A stretch of 64,000 bases of DNA from Oleiagrimonas sp963821885 (GCA_963821885.1 CAWGFN010000001.1:186001-250000); one strand, 5' to 3'; positions 1-11,335 are shown, counted from the first letter of the stretch. Program-made: numbers and translations. The notes: generated from the sequence alone by a model not told the origin.

Positions 1-903
1 GCGGTAGCGGGTGATGAATTGGCCGAACCATTCGGCGAGCGCATCGCGCGACAGGGAGGCCGCCAGCGGACCGAGCGTCGCGCACAGGCGGTTGAGCGCG
101 GCCTCGTCGATCTCGCCGGGCGCCGGCGCCGGGCGCAGGTCGGGGTCGGTGTAGCGTTGCGATTCGGGCAGGCCCTCGGCGATGTGCTCGGACAGGTCCA
201 GCAGAAGCTCGGCTTCCGAGGGCGCGCGCATGCCGACCGAAAAGGTCATGCACGGCCCGATCGCCACGCCGTCGTGCGGCATGCCCGGCGGCAGGTACAG
301 CAGGTCGCCCGGTTCCAGGGTCCATTCGTGGGTCGGTTCGAACTGGCGCAGAAGCTTCAGCTCGACGTCCTCGCGGATGTCCTGCGGCGCGTCCGGGCGC
401 ACGTCGACGGACCAGCGCCGCCGGCCCTTGCCCTGGATCAGGAACACGTCGTAGTGATCGGTATGCGGGCCCACGCCGCCGCCATCCTCGGCGTAGCTGA
501 CCATGATGTCGTCGATGCGCCAGGCCGGCAGGAAGCGGAAGGGATCGAGCAGGCGCGCCACGTCGGCATCCCACTTGTCCACGTCCTGTACCAGCAGCGT
601 CCAGCGGTCCTCGGGCAGCTGGGCGAATTCGTCTTCCTCGAACGGACCCTGGTGCAGCTCCCAGGCGTCGTTGTCCTCGTCGCGCACCACGATGCGCGAC
701 AGGGCCATGTCCTCGCAGGCCAGGCCGCCGAGGTCACCCTCGTCCAGGGGCAACTGGAATTCAGGGAACGCCTGGCGAACCAGCAGCGGGTGCTTTTGCC
801 AGTACAGTTCCAGGAAGCGCGCCGGCGGCATGCCGAGCGGATGGCGGGCGCTGCCGCGCGTTTCTATCGGCGGGGCCGCGGGGGAGCGGGGACGGACGTT
901 CAT
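1..903 (-). CDS. roxA: Ribosomal protein uL16 arginine hydroxylase (JmjC/cupin oxygenase), 3' end cut by window
   Basis: Fe(II)/2-oxoglutarate-dependent oxygenase of the RoxA/YcfD family, which in E. coli hydroxylates an arginine of 50S protein L16. The reading frame is open for 301 codons from the ATG at 903 and runs off the left edge, so the C-terminal part is missing. The cupin core is visible: the HxD iron motif is H147-T-D149 in GGGVGPHTDHYDVF, followed by QGQGRRRW, and later the distal histidine region PPGMPHDGVAIG. The opening LYWQKHPLLVRQAF matches the family N-terminus. It lies 70 bp downstream of purB on the same strand and may be cotranscribed with it. Family identity is secure; its exact substrate is inferred from E. 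coli. Confidence 0.9.
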   Translation of the reverse strand, partial: MNVRPRSPAAPPIETRGSARHPLGMPPARFLELYWQKHPLLVRQAFPEFQLPLDEGDLGGLACEDMALSRIVVRDEDNDAWELHQGPFEEDEFAQLPEDRWTLLVQDVDKWDADVARLLDPFRFLPAWRIDDIMVSYAEDGGGVGPHTDHYDVFLIQGKGRRRWSVDVRPDAPQDIREDVELKLLRQFEPTHEWTLEPGDLLYLPPGMPHDGVAIGPCMTFSVGMRAPSEAELLLDLSEHIAEGLPESQRYTDPDLRPAPAPGEIDEAALNRLCATLGPLAASLSRDALAEWFGQFITRYR

Positions 904-973
904 CGACGTATTGTAGCGATTCGGGCCAGGCCTGAGGTGTCCGGCGACGCGGGTCGTGCGGCCTGCAACGTCG

Positions 974-2341
974 TCAGACGTCGCGCGCCAGATCCGCCGC
1001 GTAGCCGATGTAGGCGCCCGGCGTCAGGGCCATCAGGCGCTGCTTGTCGGCGTCCGGCAGTTCCAGCCCGGCGATGAAGGCGCGCATCGACTCGCGGGTG
1101 ATGCCCTGGCCGCGCGTCAGCGCCTTGAGTTGCTCGTAGGGGTTGGGCAGGCCGTGGCGGCGCATGACCGTCTGCACGGCCTCGGCCAGCACTTCCCAGG
1201 CCCCGTCCAGGTCGGCGGCCAGGCGCTCGGGGTTCACCTGCAGCTTGCCCAGGCCCTTGAGCAGGGAGGCCAGGCCGACCAGGGTGTGGCCGAAGGCGGT
1301 GCCCAGGCCGCGCAATACGGTGGAATCGGTCAGGTCGCGCTGCCAGCGACTGACCGGCAACTTCTGAGCGAAGTGCTCGAGCAGGGCGTCGGCGACGCCG
1401 AAGTTGCCCTCGGCGTTCTCGAAGTCGATCGGATTGACCTTGTGCGGCATGGTCGAGGATCCGACCTCGCCGTCCTTCAGCGCCTGGCGGAAATAGCCCA
1501 GCGAGATGTAGCCCCAGATGTCGCGCGCCAGGTCGATCAGGATCACATTGGCGCGGCGCACGATGTCGCAGTACTCGGCGACGCCGTCGTGCGGCTCGAT
1601 CTGGGTGGTGTACGGATTCCAGTCCAGCCCCAGGCCCGCGACGAAGCGCCGCGAGAAGGCGTGCCAGTCGATGTCCGGGTAGCTGACCGCATGCGCGTTG
1701 TAGTTGCCCACCGCGCCGTTGATCTTGGCCGGTATCTCCACCGCGGCCAGGCGCTGGCGCTGGCGATCCAGGCGCGCGACGACGTTGGCCAGTTCCTTGC
1801 CCAGGGTGGTCGGCGAGGCCGTCTGGCCGTGGGTGCGCGAGAGCATGGGCAGGTCGGCATGTGCATGCGCCATGGTTCGCAGCGCGGCGATCACCGCATC
1901 AAGCTGCGGCAGCAGCACCTGCTCGCGCGCGTCGTGCAGCATCAGCGCGTAGGAGAGGTTGTTGATGTCCTCGCTGGTGCAGGCGAAATGCACGAATTCC
2001 TTCGCCTGGCCCAGGTCGGCATCCTCGCCGATGCGCTCCTTGATGAAGTACTCGACCGCCTTGACGTCGTGGTTGGTGGTGGCCTCGATCTGCTTGATGC
2101 GCTCGCCGTCCTGTTCCGAGAAGTCCTCGGCGATGGTCCGCAGCCGCTGGCTGGCCGCTTCGGAGAACGGCGCCAGTTCGACGATGCCGGGCTCGGCGCC
2201 CAGGGCCAGCAGCCACGCGATCTCGACCCGCACGCGACGGTGCATCAGGCCGAATTCACTGAACACCGGGCGCAGGGCGTCGACCTTGCCGGCGTAGCGG
2301 CCGTCGAGCGGGGACAGGGCAGTCAGCTGGGACAGGGGCAT
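974..2341 (-). CDS. purB: Adenylosuccinate lyase
   Basis: Fumarase/aspartase-superfamily lyase that removes fumarate from SAICAR and from adenylosuccinate in purine synthesis. The 455 residues match the usual gammaproteobacterial length. The superfamily signature SSTMPHKVNPIDFENAEGN sits at residues 295-313, with the serine at 295 in the same place as in the E. coli enzyme. The catalytic-site histidine H171 lies in SRTHGQTASPTTLGKELAN. The N-terminus LTALSPLDGRYAGKVD is also typical. It is transcribed away from the ATP-grasp/Anbu cluster, with about 180 bp of divergent intergenic DNA between them. Confidence 0.97.
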   Translation of the reverse strand: MPLSQLTALSPLDGRYAGKVDALRPVFSEFGLMHRRVRVEIAWLLALGAEPGIVELAPFSEAASQRLRTIAEDFSEQDGERIKQIEATTNHDVKAVEYFIKERIGEDADLGQAKEFVHFACTSEDINNLSYALMLHDAREQVLLPQLDAVIAALRTMAHAHADLPMLSRTHGQTASPTTLGKELANVVARLDRQRQRLAAVEIPAKINGAVGNYNAHAVSYPDIDWHAFSRRFVAGLGLDWNPYTTQIEPHDGVAEYCDIVRRANVILIDLARDIWGYISLGYFRQALKDGEVGSSTMPHKVNPIDFENAEGNFGVADALLEHFAQKLPVSRWQRDLTDSTVLRGLGTAFGHTLVGLASLLKGLGKLQVNPERLAADLDGAWEVLAEAVQTVMRRHGLPNPYEQLKALTRGQGITRESMRAFIAGLELPDADKQRLMALTPGAYIGYAADLARDV

Positions 2342-2522
2342 GGGCGGAGAAACTGCGTTCGGGACAAGCGGCCATTGTAATCGAGATGGCGCGGCGGGGG
2401 ACGTCCGGTCATGCCGATCAGGCGGCCATTACCCGGAGCTTAATCGTGACTGTGCCAACATGGGTGGCCTTCGCACCACACAGAAAACCCACGTCCGGCC
2501 AGACGGCCATGGAGTCTTTCCC

Positions 2523-3941
2523 ATGAGTGCACGCGCTTTCTACGACGAAATGTACGACGCGCATGGCAACGTGCGGCCCCACTATGCGTGTTTCGCCGAC
2601 TGGATGCAGGACACGCGCGACGAACGCATTGCGCAGAAGCGTCGCCAGGCGGAAATTTCCTTTCACCGCGTGGGCATCACCTTCGCCGTGTACGGGGAGG
2701 AAAGTGGCGGCGAGCGGCTGATACCGTTCGATATCGCGCCGCGGATCATCCCGGCCGGCGAATGGAAGGTGCTGGAGGCGGGCCTGATCCAGCGCGTGCA
2801 GGCGCTGAACATGTTCCTGCACGACATCTACCACGACCGGCGCATCCTTGAATTCGGCATCATCCCCGAATCCCTGGTGCTCAGGAATGCCCAGTACCGG
2901 CCGCAGATGGTCGGTATCGACCTGCCCAGCCAGATCTATGCGCACATCGCCGGCATCGACATCGTGCGCGCCGGGGAAGGCGAGTACTACGTGCTCGAGG
3001 ACAACCTTCGCGTGCCCTCGGGCGTGTCGTACATGCTCGAGAACCGCAAGATGATGATGCGCCTGTTCCCGGAGCTGTTCGCCTCGCAGGCGGTGGCGCC
3101 GGTCGAGCATTACCCCGCGCTGCTGCTGGAAACCCTGCAATCGGTGGCGCCCGAGGGGCTGGACGAGCCGGTGGCGGCGGTGCTCACCCCCGGATCCTAC
3201 AACTCGGCCTATTTCGAGCATGCCTTCCTGGCCCAGCAGATGGGCGTGGAGCTGGTTGAAGGGCAGGACCTGTTCGTCAGTGACCAGACGGTATACATGC
3301 GCACCACGCGTGGTCCGCGCCGCGTGCACGTGATCTACCGCCGCATCGACGACGACTTCCTCGATCCGCAGGTGTTCCGCGCCGACTCCGTGCTCGGCGT
3401 GCCGGGCCTGCTGTCGGCCGTGGCCGCCGGCCGGGTCACGCTGGCAAACACCTTCGGCACCGGGGTGGCCGACGACAAGTCGATCTATCCCTACGTGCCC
3501 GAGATGATCCGCTTCTACCTGAGCGAGGATCCGATCCTGCTCAATGTCCCGACCTATCGCCTGCGCCAGCCCGAGGACCGCAAGTACGTGCTCGACCATC
3601 TGGCTGAACTGGTGGTCAAGGAGGCGCAGGGCGCCGGCGGCTACGGCATGCTGATCGGCCCCACGGCGAGCAAGGCCGAAATCGAGACGTTCCGGCAGCA
3701 GATCCTGGCCGAACCGGACCGCTACATCGCTCAGCCCACGCTGTCGCTGTCGACCTGCCCAACCTTCGTCGAATCCGGGGTGGCGCCGCGTCACGTGGAC
3801 TTGCGTCCCTATGTGCTCTCGGGCAGCGAGACCATGGTGGTGCCCGGGGGCCTGACCCGCGTGGCCCTGCGCGAGGGTTCGCTGGTGGTCAATTCATCCC
3901 AGGGCGGGGGTACCAAGGACACCTGGGTACTGGAGGACTGA
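2523..3941 (+). CDS. Circularly permuted type 2 ATP-grasp protein
   Basis: Protein of 472 residues of the circularly permuted ATP-grasp type 2 family (formerly DUF404/DUF407). I chose the ATG at 2523 because GGAGTC lies eight bases upstream; a longer frame reaching back to 2340 would run into the divergent promoter region. Visible family features are LEDNLRVPSGVSYMLENRK, TPGSYNSAYFEHAFLAQQMG and the glycine-rich GAGGYGMLIGP. Members are predicted peptide-bond or amide ligases. The gene is followed after one base by an alpha-E gene and then a bacterial proteasome homologue, an association known for Anbu clusters. The substrate is unknown. Confidence 0.88.
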   Translation: MSARAFYDEMYDAHGNVRPHYACFADWMQDTRDERIAQKRRQAEISFHRVGITFAVYGEESGGERLIPFDIAPRIIPAGEWKVLEAGLIQRVQALNMFLHDIYHDRRILEFGIIPESLVLRNAQYRPQMVGIDLPSQIYAHIAGIDIVRAGEGEYYVLEDNLRVPSGVSYMLENRKMMMRLFPELFASQAVAPVEHYPALLLETLQSVAPEGLDEPVAAVLTPGSYNSAYFEHAFLAQQMGVELVEGQDLFVSDQTVYMRTTRGPRRVHVIYRRIDDDFLDPQVFRADSVLGVPGLLSAVAAGRVTLANTFGTGVADDKSIYPYVPEMIRFYLSEDPILLNVPTYRLRQPEDRKYVLDHLAELVVKEAQGAGGYGMLIGPTASKAEIETFRQQILAEPDRYIAQPTLSLSTCPTFVESGVAPRHVDLRPYVLSGSETMVVPGGLTRVALREGSLVVNSSQGGGTKDTWVLED

Positions 3942-3942
3942 C

Positions 3943-4950
3943 ATGCTGTGCCGTACCGCAAGCGATCTGTACTGGTTGGCGCGCTACGTCGAGCGCGCCG
4001 AGAACATTGCGCGTCTGGTCGACCTGACGCAGCGCATCTCGTTGCTGCCCGAGCGCCTGGATCCGGGAAAGTCCTCGTCCACGGCCTGGGGCCGGGCGCT
4101 TGATGCGCTGGGCCAGTTGGAGCTCTATGGCCAGTTGCGTGGCGAGATCGAGGCCGAGCGCGTGTTGCCATGGCTGCTGCTTGACGCCGACAACCCGTCC
4201 TCGATCCGCAACAGCCTGTTCCAGGGCCGCGAACTCGGCCGGGCGCAGCGGGGCGCGATCACCGCGGAGATGTACCAGGAGCTCAACACCTCCTGGCTGG
4301 ACCTGGACGAGGCGGCCGAGGGGGCTGCGAGCAGCGACGGTCTTTCGGGTTTCCTGGAGTGGGTCAAGACACGCTCGGCGGCATTCCGCGGCGTCACCCT
4401 CGGCACCATGGCACGCGATGAGGGTTATCACTTCATGACCCTGGGCACGTCCGTGGAGCGGGCGGACAACACGGTGCGGCTGCTGGATATCAAGTTTGCG
4501 CAGGCCGACGAGAGCGAGGGCGGCTCGCGCGACTTCATCCACTATTACCAGTGGAGTGCGATGCTGCAGGCGATGTCGGCCTTCGAGATCTATCGCCGGA
4601 CCTACCGCGACGCGGTATTGCCGCTGCACGTGTCGGAGATGCTGATATTCCAGCAGGACATGCCGCGTTCGCTGGCGGTCTGCAGCCGCTGGCTGCATCG
4701 CATCCTGGAGATGCTGTCCGAGGACGGGCGCAGCGAAGCCGTGCGCCAGGCGGGCGCATTGGCGGCCAGCCTGCGCTACGGTCGCATCGAGGAGGTCATG
4801 GAGCGGGGTGTCAAGCCGTTCCTGGACGATTTCATGCAGCGCCTGGACGTCGTGAACCAGGCCATCGTCGACCAGTTCATGTCGTCCACCGATACCGGTG
4901 GCAGGGTGGATGATCACGTGTCTGGCGTACGTGGCACGATGCTAAGCTGA
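3943..4950 (+). CDS. Alpha-E domain protein (DUF403)
   Basis: All-helical protein of 335 residues of the alpha-E family. The N-terminus LCRTASDLYWLARYVERAEN is the family signature. Alpha-E proteins occur almost always beside type 2 ATP-grasp proteins and often next to a transglutaminase-like protease and the Anbu peptidase. The set is thought to build and degrade an unidentified peptide. The start codon follows the previous stop by one base (TGACATG), so the two are probably translationally coupled. No enzymatic motif is evident, so its role within the complex is unknown. Confidence 0.9.
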   Translation: MLCRTASDLYWLARYVERAENIARLVDLTQRISLLPERLDPGKSSSTAWGRALDALGQLELYGQLRGEIEAERVLPWLLLDADNPSSIRNSLFQGRELGRAQRGAITAEMYQELNTSWLDLDEAAEGAASSDGLSGFLEWVKTRSAAFRGVTLGTMARDEGYHFMTLGTSVERADNTVRLLDIKFAQADESEGGSRDFIHYYQWSAMLQAMSAFEIYRRTYRDAVLPLHVSEMLIFQQDMPRSLAVCSRWLHRILEMLSEDGRSEAVRQAGALAASLRYGRIEEVMERGVKPFLDDFMQRLDVVNQAIVDQFMSSTDTGGRVDDHVSGVRGTMLS

Positions 4951-4984
4951 GCGTCTCTCAGAACGCCTCGGACCCCATCCCAAG

Positions 4985-5713
4985 ATGACCTACTGTATTG
5001 GCATGACGCTGGGCGAGGGTCTGGTCTTCGTATCCGACTCCCGCACCAACGCCGGCATCGACAAGATCGCGCGATTCGAGAAGATGCGCGTATACGAGAA
5101 GCCGGGCGAGCGGGTGCTGGTGGCGCTGTCGGCGGGCAATCTCTCGGTCACGCAGAACGCGCTGAACCTGCTGGAGATGCGTGCCCGCAAGGACCCCCAG
5201 GCCGTCTCGTTCTGGAACGTGTCCTCGATGTTCGAAGCCGCGCGCCTGCTCGGTGACGCCATGCGCGAGGTGCGCGCCCACGATGAAAAGTACCTGCGCG
5301 AGAAGAACATCGACGCGACCGCGAGCTTCATCCTCGGCGGGCAGATCGCCGGCGAGGACCCGCGATTGTTCCTGGTCTATTCCGAGGGCAATTTCATCGA
5401 GGCGCTCAACGACACGCCGTATTTCCAGATCGGCGAGATCAAGTACGGCAAGCCGATCCTGGACCGAGTGATCAAGCGTCAGTCCTCGCTGGCCGACGGC
5501 GTCAAGTGCGCCTTGCTCTCATTCGACGCGACCATCCGTTCGAACCTGTCGGTCGGCGCGCCGATCGACCTGCTGGTTTACCGCAGGAACAGCCTTTGCG
5601 TGGAGGACCGGAAACGGCTCATGGACGACGATCCCTACATGAACCGGGTACAGGCCGCCTGGGACCAGGGCCTGCACAACCTGTTCGAGCTGCTGCCCGG
5701 ATACGAGCCGTAG
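4985..5713 (+). CDS. Anbu-type bacterial proteasome homologue (Ntn peptidase)
   Basis: Protein of 242 residues of the 20S proteasome/HslV superfamily, in the Anbu (ancestral beta-subunit) branch. It begins MTYCIGMTLGEGLVFVSDSR. After removal of Met1, Thr2 would be the N-terminal nucleophile, and SDSRTNAGID holds the conserved aspartate. The C-terminal part keeps the VKCALLSFDATIRSNLSVGAP strand order of the family. It lies 34 bp after the alpha-E gene and is the third member of the cluster. The transglutaminase-like protease often found with Anbu is not encoded here: fumC follows directly. The cognate substrate is unknown. Confidence 0.88.
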   Translation: MTYCIGMTLGEGLVFVSDSRTNAGIDKIARFEKMRVYEKPGERVLVALSAGNLSVTQNALNLLEMRARKDPQAVSFWNVSSMFEAARLLGDAMREVRAHDEKYLREKNIDATASFILGGQIAGEDPRLFLVYSEGNFIEALNDTPYFQIGEIKYGKPILDRVIKRQSSLADGVKCALLSFDATIRSNLSVGAPIDLLVYRRNSLCVEDRKRLMDDDPYMNRVQAAWDQGLHNLFELLPGYEP

Positions 5714-5786
5714 AAACGGCCTGCGCACCCGGCGCGCGCGTGTCGGGCGTTATAATCAGCCGTTTACAGTCCTGCACGGAGCCAGC

Positions 5787-7172
<1,386 letters not shown>

Positions 7173-7191
7173 GCCATCGCCGTCGGGCATG

Positions 7192-7223
7192 AAAAAAGGC
7201 CGCCGGATGCCGGCGGCCTTTTT
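7192..7223. terminator. Bidirectional intrinsic terminator between fumC and the ABC operon
   Basis: Perfect 9-bp stem GGCCGCCGG / CCGGCGGCC (7198-7206 and 7210-7218) around an ATG loop. It has T5 on the plus side and A6 (T6 on the minus strand) on the other. It can therefore stop fumC from the left and the converging permease gene from the right. Confidence 0.9.
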
Positions 7224-7241
7224 CGTGGGCGAGGTTCCGCC

Positions 7242-8200
7242 TCAGGTCTCGGTGCGCCAGCGGCGCAGCCAGATCGCGGCGCCGATCATGCCCAGGCCGA
7301 GGATGCCGCCGACCCAGAAGTCCGGATGGGCCAGCTGGGCCCAGGCGTGGGGCAGGTTCAGCACCTGGTCCATGGCCGCCGGCATCTGGTCGGTGTCCTT
7401 GATGCCGGTGAATACCGACTTGTCGATGCTCTTGGGGAACCACAGCCAGGGCACGATGCCCATGAACATGCGCATCACGACGTGATGCCAGAACCAGCTG
7501 CCGAAGTTGACCACGCCCAGCACGTCCAGCCAGTAGATCAGTGCGCCGGCGCCCAGCGGGAACACGGTGGCCCACAGGAACGGCTTGCTGCGCGCCCAGG
7601 CCGAGCACAGCATCAGCCAGCCGACGGTGGGCAGCATCCACACCAGGTTGACCGGGATGGCGCCGATCAGGATGCCCATGACCCGGAAGGGATGGGTTTC
7701 CCCCAACAGGGTCCACGCGTGCAGGCCATGGAAGGACAGCCCGATCAGGGTCAGGACCAGCAACACCAGTCCGGCGGCGATGCCGATCACCGTGGCGATG
7801 ACCGGCGTCAGCAGGGTGGCGCAGGCCACCTTGGACAGCACCGTGTCGCGGTCGGAGATCGGCAGGGACTTCCAGAACAGGAAACTGCGGTCGTTGCGGT
7901 CGTCGAACAGCGCGCCCAGGCAGTAGAAGAACACCGTGATGCCCATGACCATGTAGATCATGGCGGTGATGCCGTAGATGCTCATGTCCAGCCCCAAACC
8001 AACCAGGGCGGGATGCCCCTGATTGTACTGGGCGATCATGCTGTTGAGCGAGCCCGTCACGCCGGTCACGTTGACGCTGGCCGAGCGGATCAGGCCGATG
8101 ATGTGGAAGAACGCGAACACCCCGGCGGTGATCAGCGGTGCCCAGATGAGGCTGCCGCGATTCTCCCAGAATTCGCGCTTGATGAGCCAGTAATAGGTTT

Positions 8201-8204
<4 letters not shown>
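7242..8204 (-). CDS. ABC transporter permease (ABC-2 type)
   Basis: Integral membrane protein of 320 residues, the permease half of an ABC-2-like exporter. It starts MKTYYWLIKREFWENRGSLIW, a common N-terminus of such permeases. Six or so hydrophobic segments follow, for example around residues 22-42, 100-118, 140-165, 175-200 and near the C-terminus. The start overlaps the stop of the ATPase gene by four bases (ATGA), so expression is coupled. It is the last gene of the GntR/ABC operon. Proteins of this kind are found beside YtrA-type regulators; the transported substrate cannot be read from the sequence. Confidence 0.85.
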
Positions 8205-9057
<853 letters not shown>

Positions 9058-9058
<1 letters not shown>

Positions 9059-9429
9059 TAACCTTTCTCCTTGTCGTTGTCGGCAGCATTCATCAGCTGC
9101 TCCAGATTGAGTCCGAGACGTTTCATGCGGGCGCGCAGCACCGGCCATTCATCCCGCAGGAAACTCTCGCGCTCGGAATCGAGCAGGCTCTTGCGGGCGC
9201 CCTCGGTGACGAACATGCCCAGGCCGCGGCGCTTTTCCACCAGGTTCTCGTCGACCAGCTCCTGATAGGCCTTGGAGACAGTCAGCGGGTTGATCTGGTA
9301 GTCGGCAGCCACCTGCCTGACCGAGGGCAGGGCGTCTCCCTCGGTCAGGGCGCCGTCCAGGATCATCGCCACCACGCGTGCGCGCAACTGGCGATAGATC
9401 GGGACATTGTCATTCCAGGTGATGGTCAT
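9058..9429 (-). CDS. GntR-family regulator, YtrA-like
   Basis: Short regulator of 123 residues: a winged-helix GntR domain (about residues 10-78, with LPSVRQVAADYQINPLTVSKAYQEL as helix-turn-helix) followed by a short helical tail and no ligand-binding domain. That architecture is the YtrA subfamily, whose members usually repress the ABC transporter operon they belong to. It is the second gene of the operon, right after the small membrane protein. A near-perfect palindrome over the operon promoter at 9801-9824 is the likely operator. Autoregulation is inferred from family behaviour and position. Confidence 0.92.
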
Positions 9430-9433
9430 GCCT

Positions 9434-9772
9434 TTAGTCCTTGATCATGGTGCGCAGGTTCGTGGCAAACGAGTAATAGGGCATGTAGAGCGGGGAGTCG
9501 GTCTGCAGTGATGCATTCTCGGCCGAGGGCAGGCCAAGGTCGGAGGCGCCACTGTTGCCGTCGGCGGCCAAGCTGCCGACTGTAACCTGCGGCAGCGGCG
9601 TCGCAAAGACGCGCACCGTGGCCAACTGCACCACCGGGCGGCTGTCCACCTGGGCGGTCGTGGCGGCAGGGGCGTTCGCGAAACGGACCTTCGAGCTGGC
9701 CTGGAACATGGCGACCGTGGAGGCCACGATGGCGAGCGAGATGGCGGCGGCGATGATCTTGGGGGTGTTCAT
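9434..9772 (-). CDS. Small membrane-anchored or secreted protein of unknown function
   Basis: Protein of 112 residues that I do not recognise. It has an N-terminal hydrophobic helix (about residues 4-24) that could be an anchor or an uncleaved signal, then a Ser/Ala/Val-rich extracytoplasmic stretch. The C-terminal SPLYMPYYSFATNLRTMIKD is polar and contains several aromatic residues. The start is well supported by AAGGAGGTCGAC directly upstream. It is the first gene after the operator-promoter and lies four bases before the GntR gene, so it is made together with the regulator and the ABC exporter. It could be an accessory or sensing component; this is inference from position only. Confidence 0.8.
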   Translation of the reverse strand: MNTPKIIAAAISLAIVASTVAMFQASSKVRFANAPAATTAQVDSRPVVQLATVRVFATPLPQVTVGSLAADGNSGASDLGLPSAENASLQTDSPLYMPYYSFATNLRTMIKD

Positions 9773-9800
9773 GTCGACCTCCTTAGTGGTCTGGGTAAGT

Positions 9801-9824
9801 GGTGTTGTAGTGAACTATAACACC
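9801..9824. promoter_or_regulatory. Operator palindrome, likely bound by the YtrA-like regulator
   Basis: Inverted repeat with 11-bp arms, GGTGTTGTAGT and ACTATAACACC, separated by GA, with a single mismatch. It overlaps the -10 box of the operon promoter. Its position fits repression by the GntR regulator encoded in the operon; direct binding is inferred. Confidence 0.72.
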
Positions 9825-9841
9825 GAGGCCGAAAATGTCCA
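9814..9841 (-). promoter_or_regulatory. Sigma-70-type promoter of the small-protein/gntR/ABC operon
   Basis: On the minus strand TGGACA (9841-9836) and TATAGT (9819-9814) each match the consensus in five of six positions and are spaced by 16 bp. The -10 box lies inside the palindrome at 9801-9824. The first gene starts about 40 bp downstream. Confidence 0.7.
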
Positions 9842-9875
9842 CTATGACTGATGGCCTAGTCGGCGGGATAGGCGC

Positions 9876-9910
9876 AAAAAAGCCAGGGCCCCGGCATGCG
9901 GGGCCCTGGC
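9876..9910 (-). terminator. Intrinsic terminator of ssrA
   Basis: Perfect 12-bp GC-rich stem (9882-9893 with 9899-9910) around a five-base loop, followed on the minus strand by T6. It lies seven bases past the CCA end of tmRNA, as expected for its primary transcript. Confidence 0.93.
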
Positions 9911-9916
9911 GGCAGT

Positions 9917-10273
<357 letters not shown>

Positions 10274-10356
10274 GGGGAAATCTGTGTGTTGGCAAGTCCA
10301 GTATATAGGCGCCCGCGTACGGTTCAATACACGCTCGCGCGGCGTGCGGCCGCGGT

Positions 10357-10839
10357 TCAGGCATTGCGTGCGTGCATGATCCTCTGTTTTTCGCGGTTCC
10401 AGTCGCGTTCCTTCTCCGCTTCGCGCTTGTCGTGGGCCTTCTTGCCCCGCGCCAGTCCCAGTTCCAGCTTCACCCGGTTCTTTTTCCAGTACAGGGCGGT
10501 GGGGACGAGGGTGTAGCCCTTGCGCTCGACGGCGCCGATCAGTTCGTCGATCTCGCCGCGGTTGAGCAGCAGCTTGCGGGTGCGGCGGTCGTCGGCGATC
10601 ACGTGGGTCGAGGCCGAGATCAACGGCGGGATCGAGGTGCCGAACAGGTAGATCTCGCGATCCTTGATGATCGCGTAGCTGTCGCCGAAGTTGATGCGCC
10701 CGGCGCGCAGGGCCTTCACCTCCCAGCCCTGCAGGGCGATACCGCACTCGAAGCGCCTGTCGATGTGGTACTCGTGGCGCGCGCGCTTGTTCAGCGCGAT
10801 GGTGCTGCCGCCCTTGTTGTTGTCCTTGCTCTTGGCCAT
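10357..10839 (-). CDS. smpB: SsrA-binding protein SmpB
   Basis: Protein partner of tmRNA that binds its tRNA-like domain and delivers it to stalled ribosomes; 160 residues, the standard length. Recognised by KRARHEYHIDRRFECGIALQGWEVKALRAG, then LGLARGKKAHDKREAEKERDW near the basic C-terminal tail. The chosen start MAKSKDNNKGG (ATG at 10839) gives the family length; a frame reaching 10917 would overlap the divergent ratA start. It lies just upstream of ssrA on the same strand and is divergent from ratA, an arrangement seen across gammaproteobacteria. Confidence 0.96.
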   Translation of the reverse strand: MAKSKDNNKGGSTIALNKRARHEYHIDRRFECGIALQGWEVKALRAGRINFGDSYAIIKDREIYLFGTSIPPLISASTHVIADDRRTRKLLLNRGEIDELIGAVERKGYTLVPTALYWKKNRVKLELGLARGKKAHDKREAEKERDWNREKQRIMHARNA

Positions 10840-10903
10840 GTTCGCTACACTGTGGGAATCGCGAGCCGTATTGCACGCCGGCTTTGAATGAATCGAGGAA
10901 ATC

Positions 10904-11335
10904 GTGGTCCGGATCAACCGCAGCGCGCTGGTGCGCTACACCCCCGAGCAGATGTTCGACCTGGTCAACGACGTGGAAGCATACCCAAAGCGCTTCCCGT
11001 GGTGTGTCGATGCCTCGGTCGAGGCCCGCGAGGGCGATACGGTCCAGGCGCGGCTGGATCTTCGCTTCGCCGGCCTCAAGCAGCATTTCACGACCCGCAA
11101 CACCGCGCATCGTCCGCAGCGGCTGGACATGCGTTTCGTCGAGGGCCCGTTCCGCGCCCTGCAGGGCACCTGGACCTTCACCCCGCTGGGGGAGGGCGGC
11201 TGCAAGGTCGCCCTGGAACTCGAATTCGAAATGGCCAGCCGGCTTGGCGCCAGCGCCCTGAGGCTGGGCTTCGAGGGACTGGCCAACCGCATGGTCAACG
11301 ACTTCTGCGCCGAGGCCAGGCGGATGTATGGGTGA
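10904..11335 (+). CDS. ratA: RatA-family SRPBCC/START (Coq10-like) protein
   Basis: Protein of 143 residues of the polyketide cyclase/START family, homologous to E. coli RatA and to mitochondrial Coq10. Typical segments are RSALVRYTPEQMFDLVNDVEAYPKR at the N-terminus and GPFRALQGTWTFTPLG in the middle. RatA was described as inhibiting 70S assembly, but the fold and Coq10 similarity also suggest ubiquinone handling; the sequence cannot decide. The start is GTG at 10904, with GAGGAAA just upstream. It is divergent from smpB and overlaps rnfH by eight bases. Confidence 0.9.
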   Translation: MVRINRSALVRYTPEQMFDLVNDVEAYPKRFPWCVDASVEAREGDTVQARLDLRFAGLKQHFTTRNTAHRPQRLDMRFVEGPFRALQGTWTFTPLGEGGCKVALELEFEMASRLGASALRLGFEGLANRMVNDFCAEARRMYG

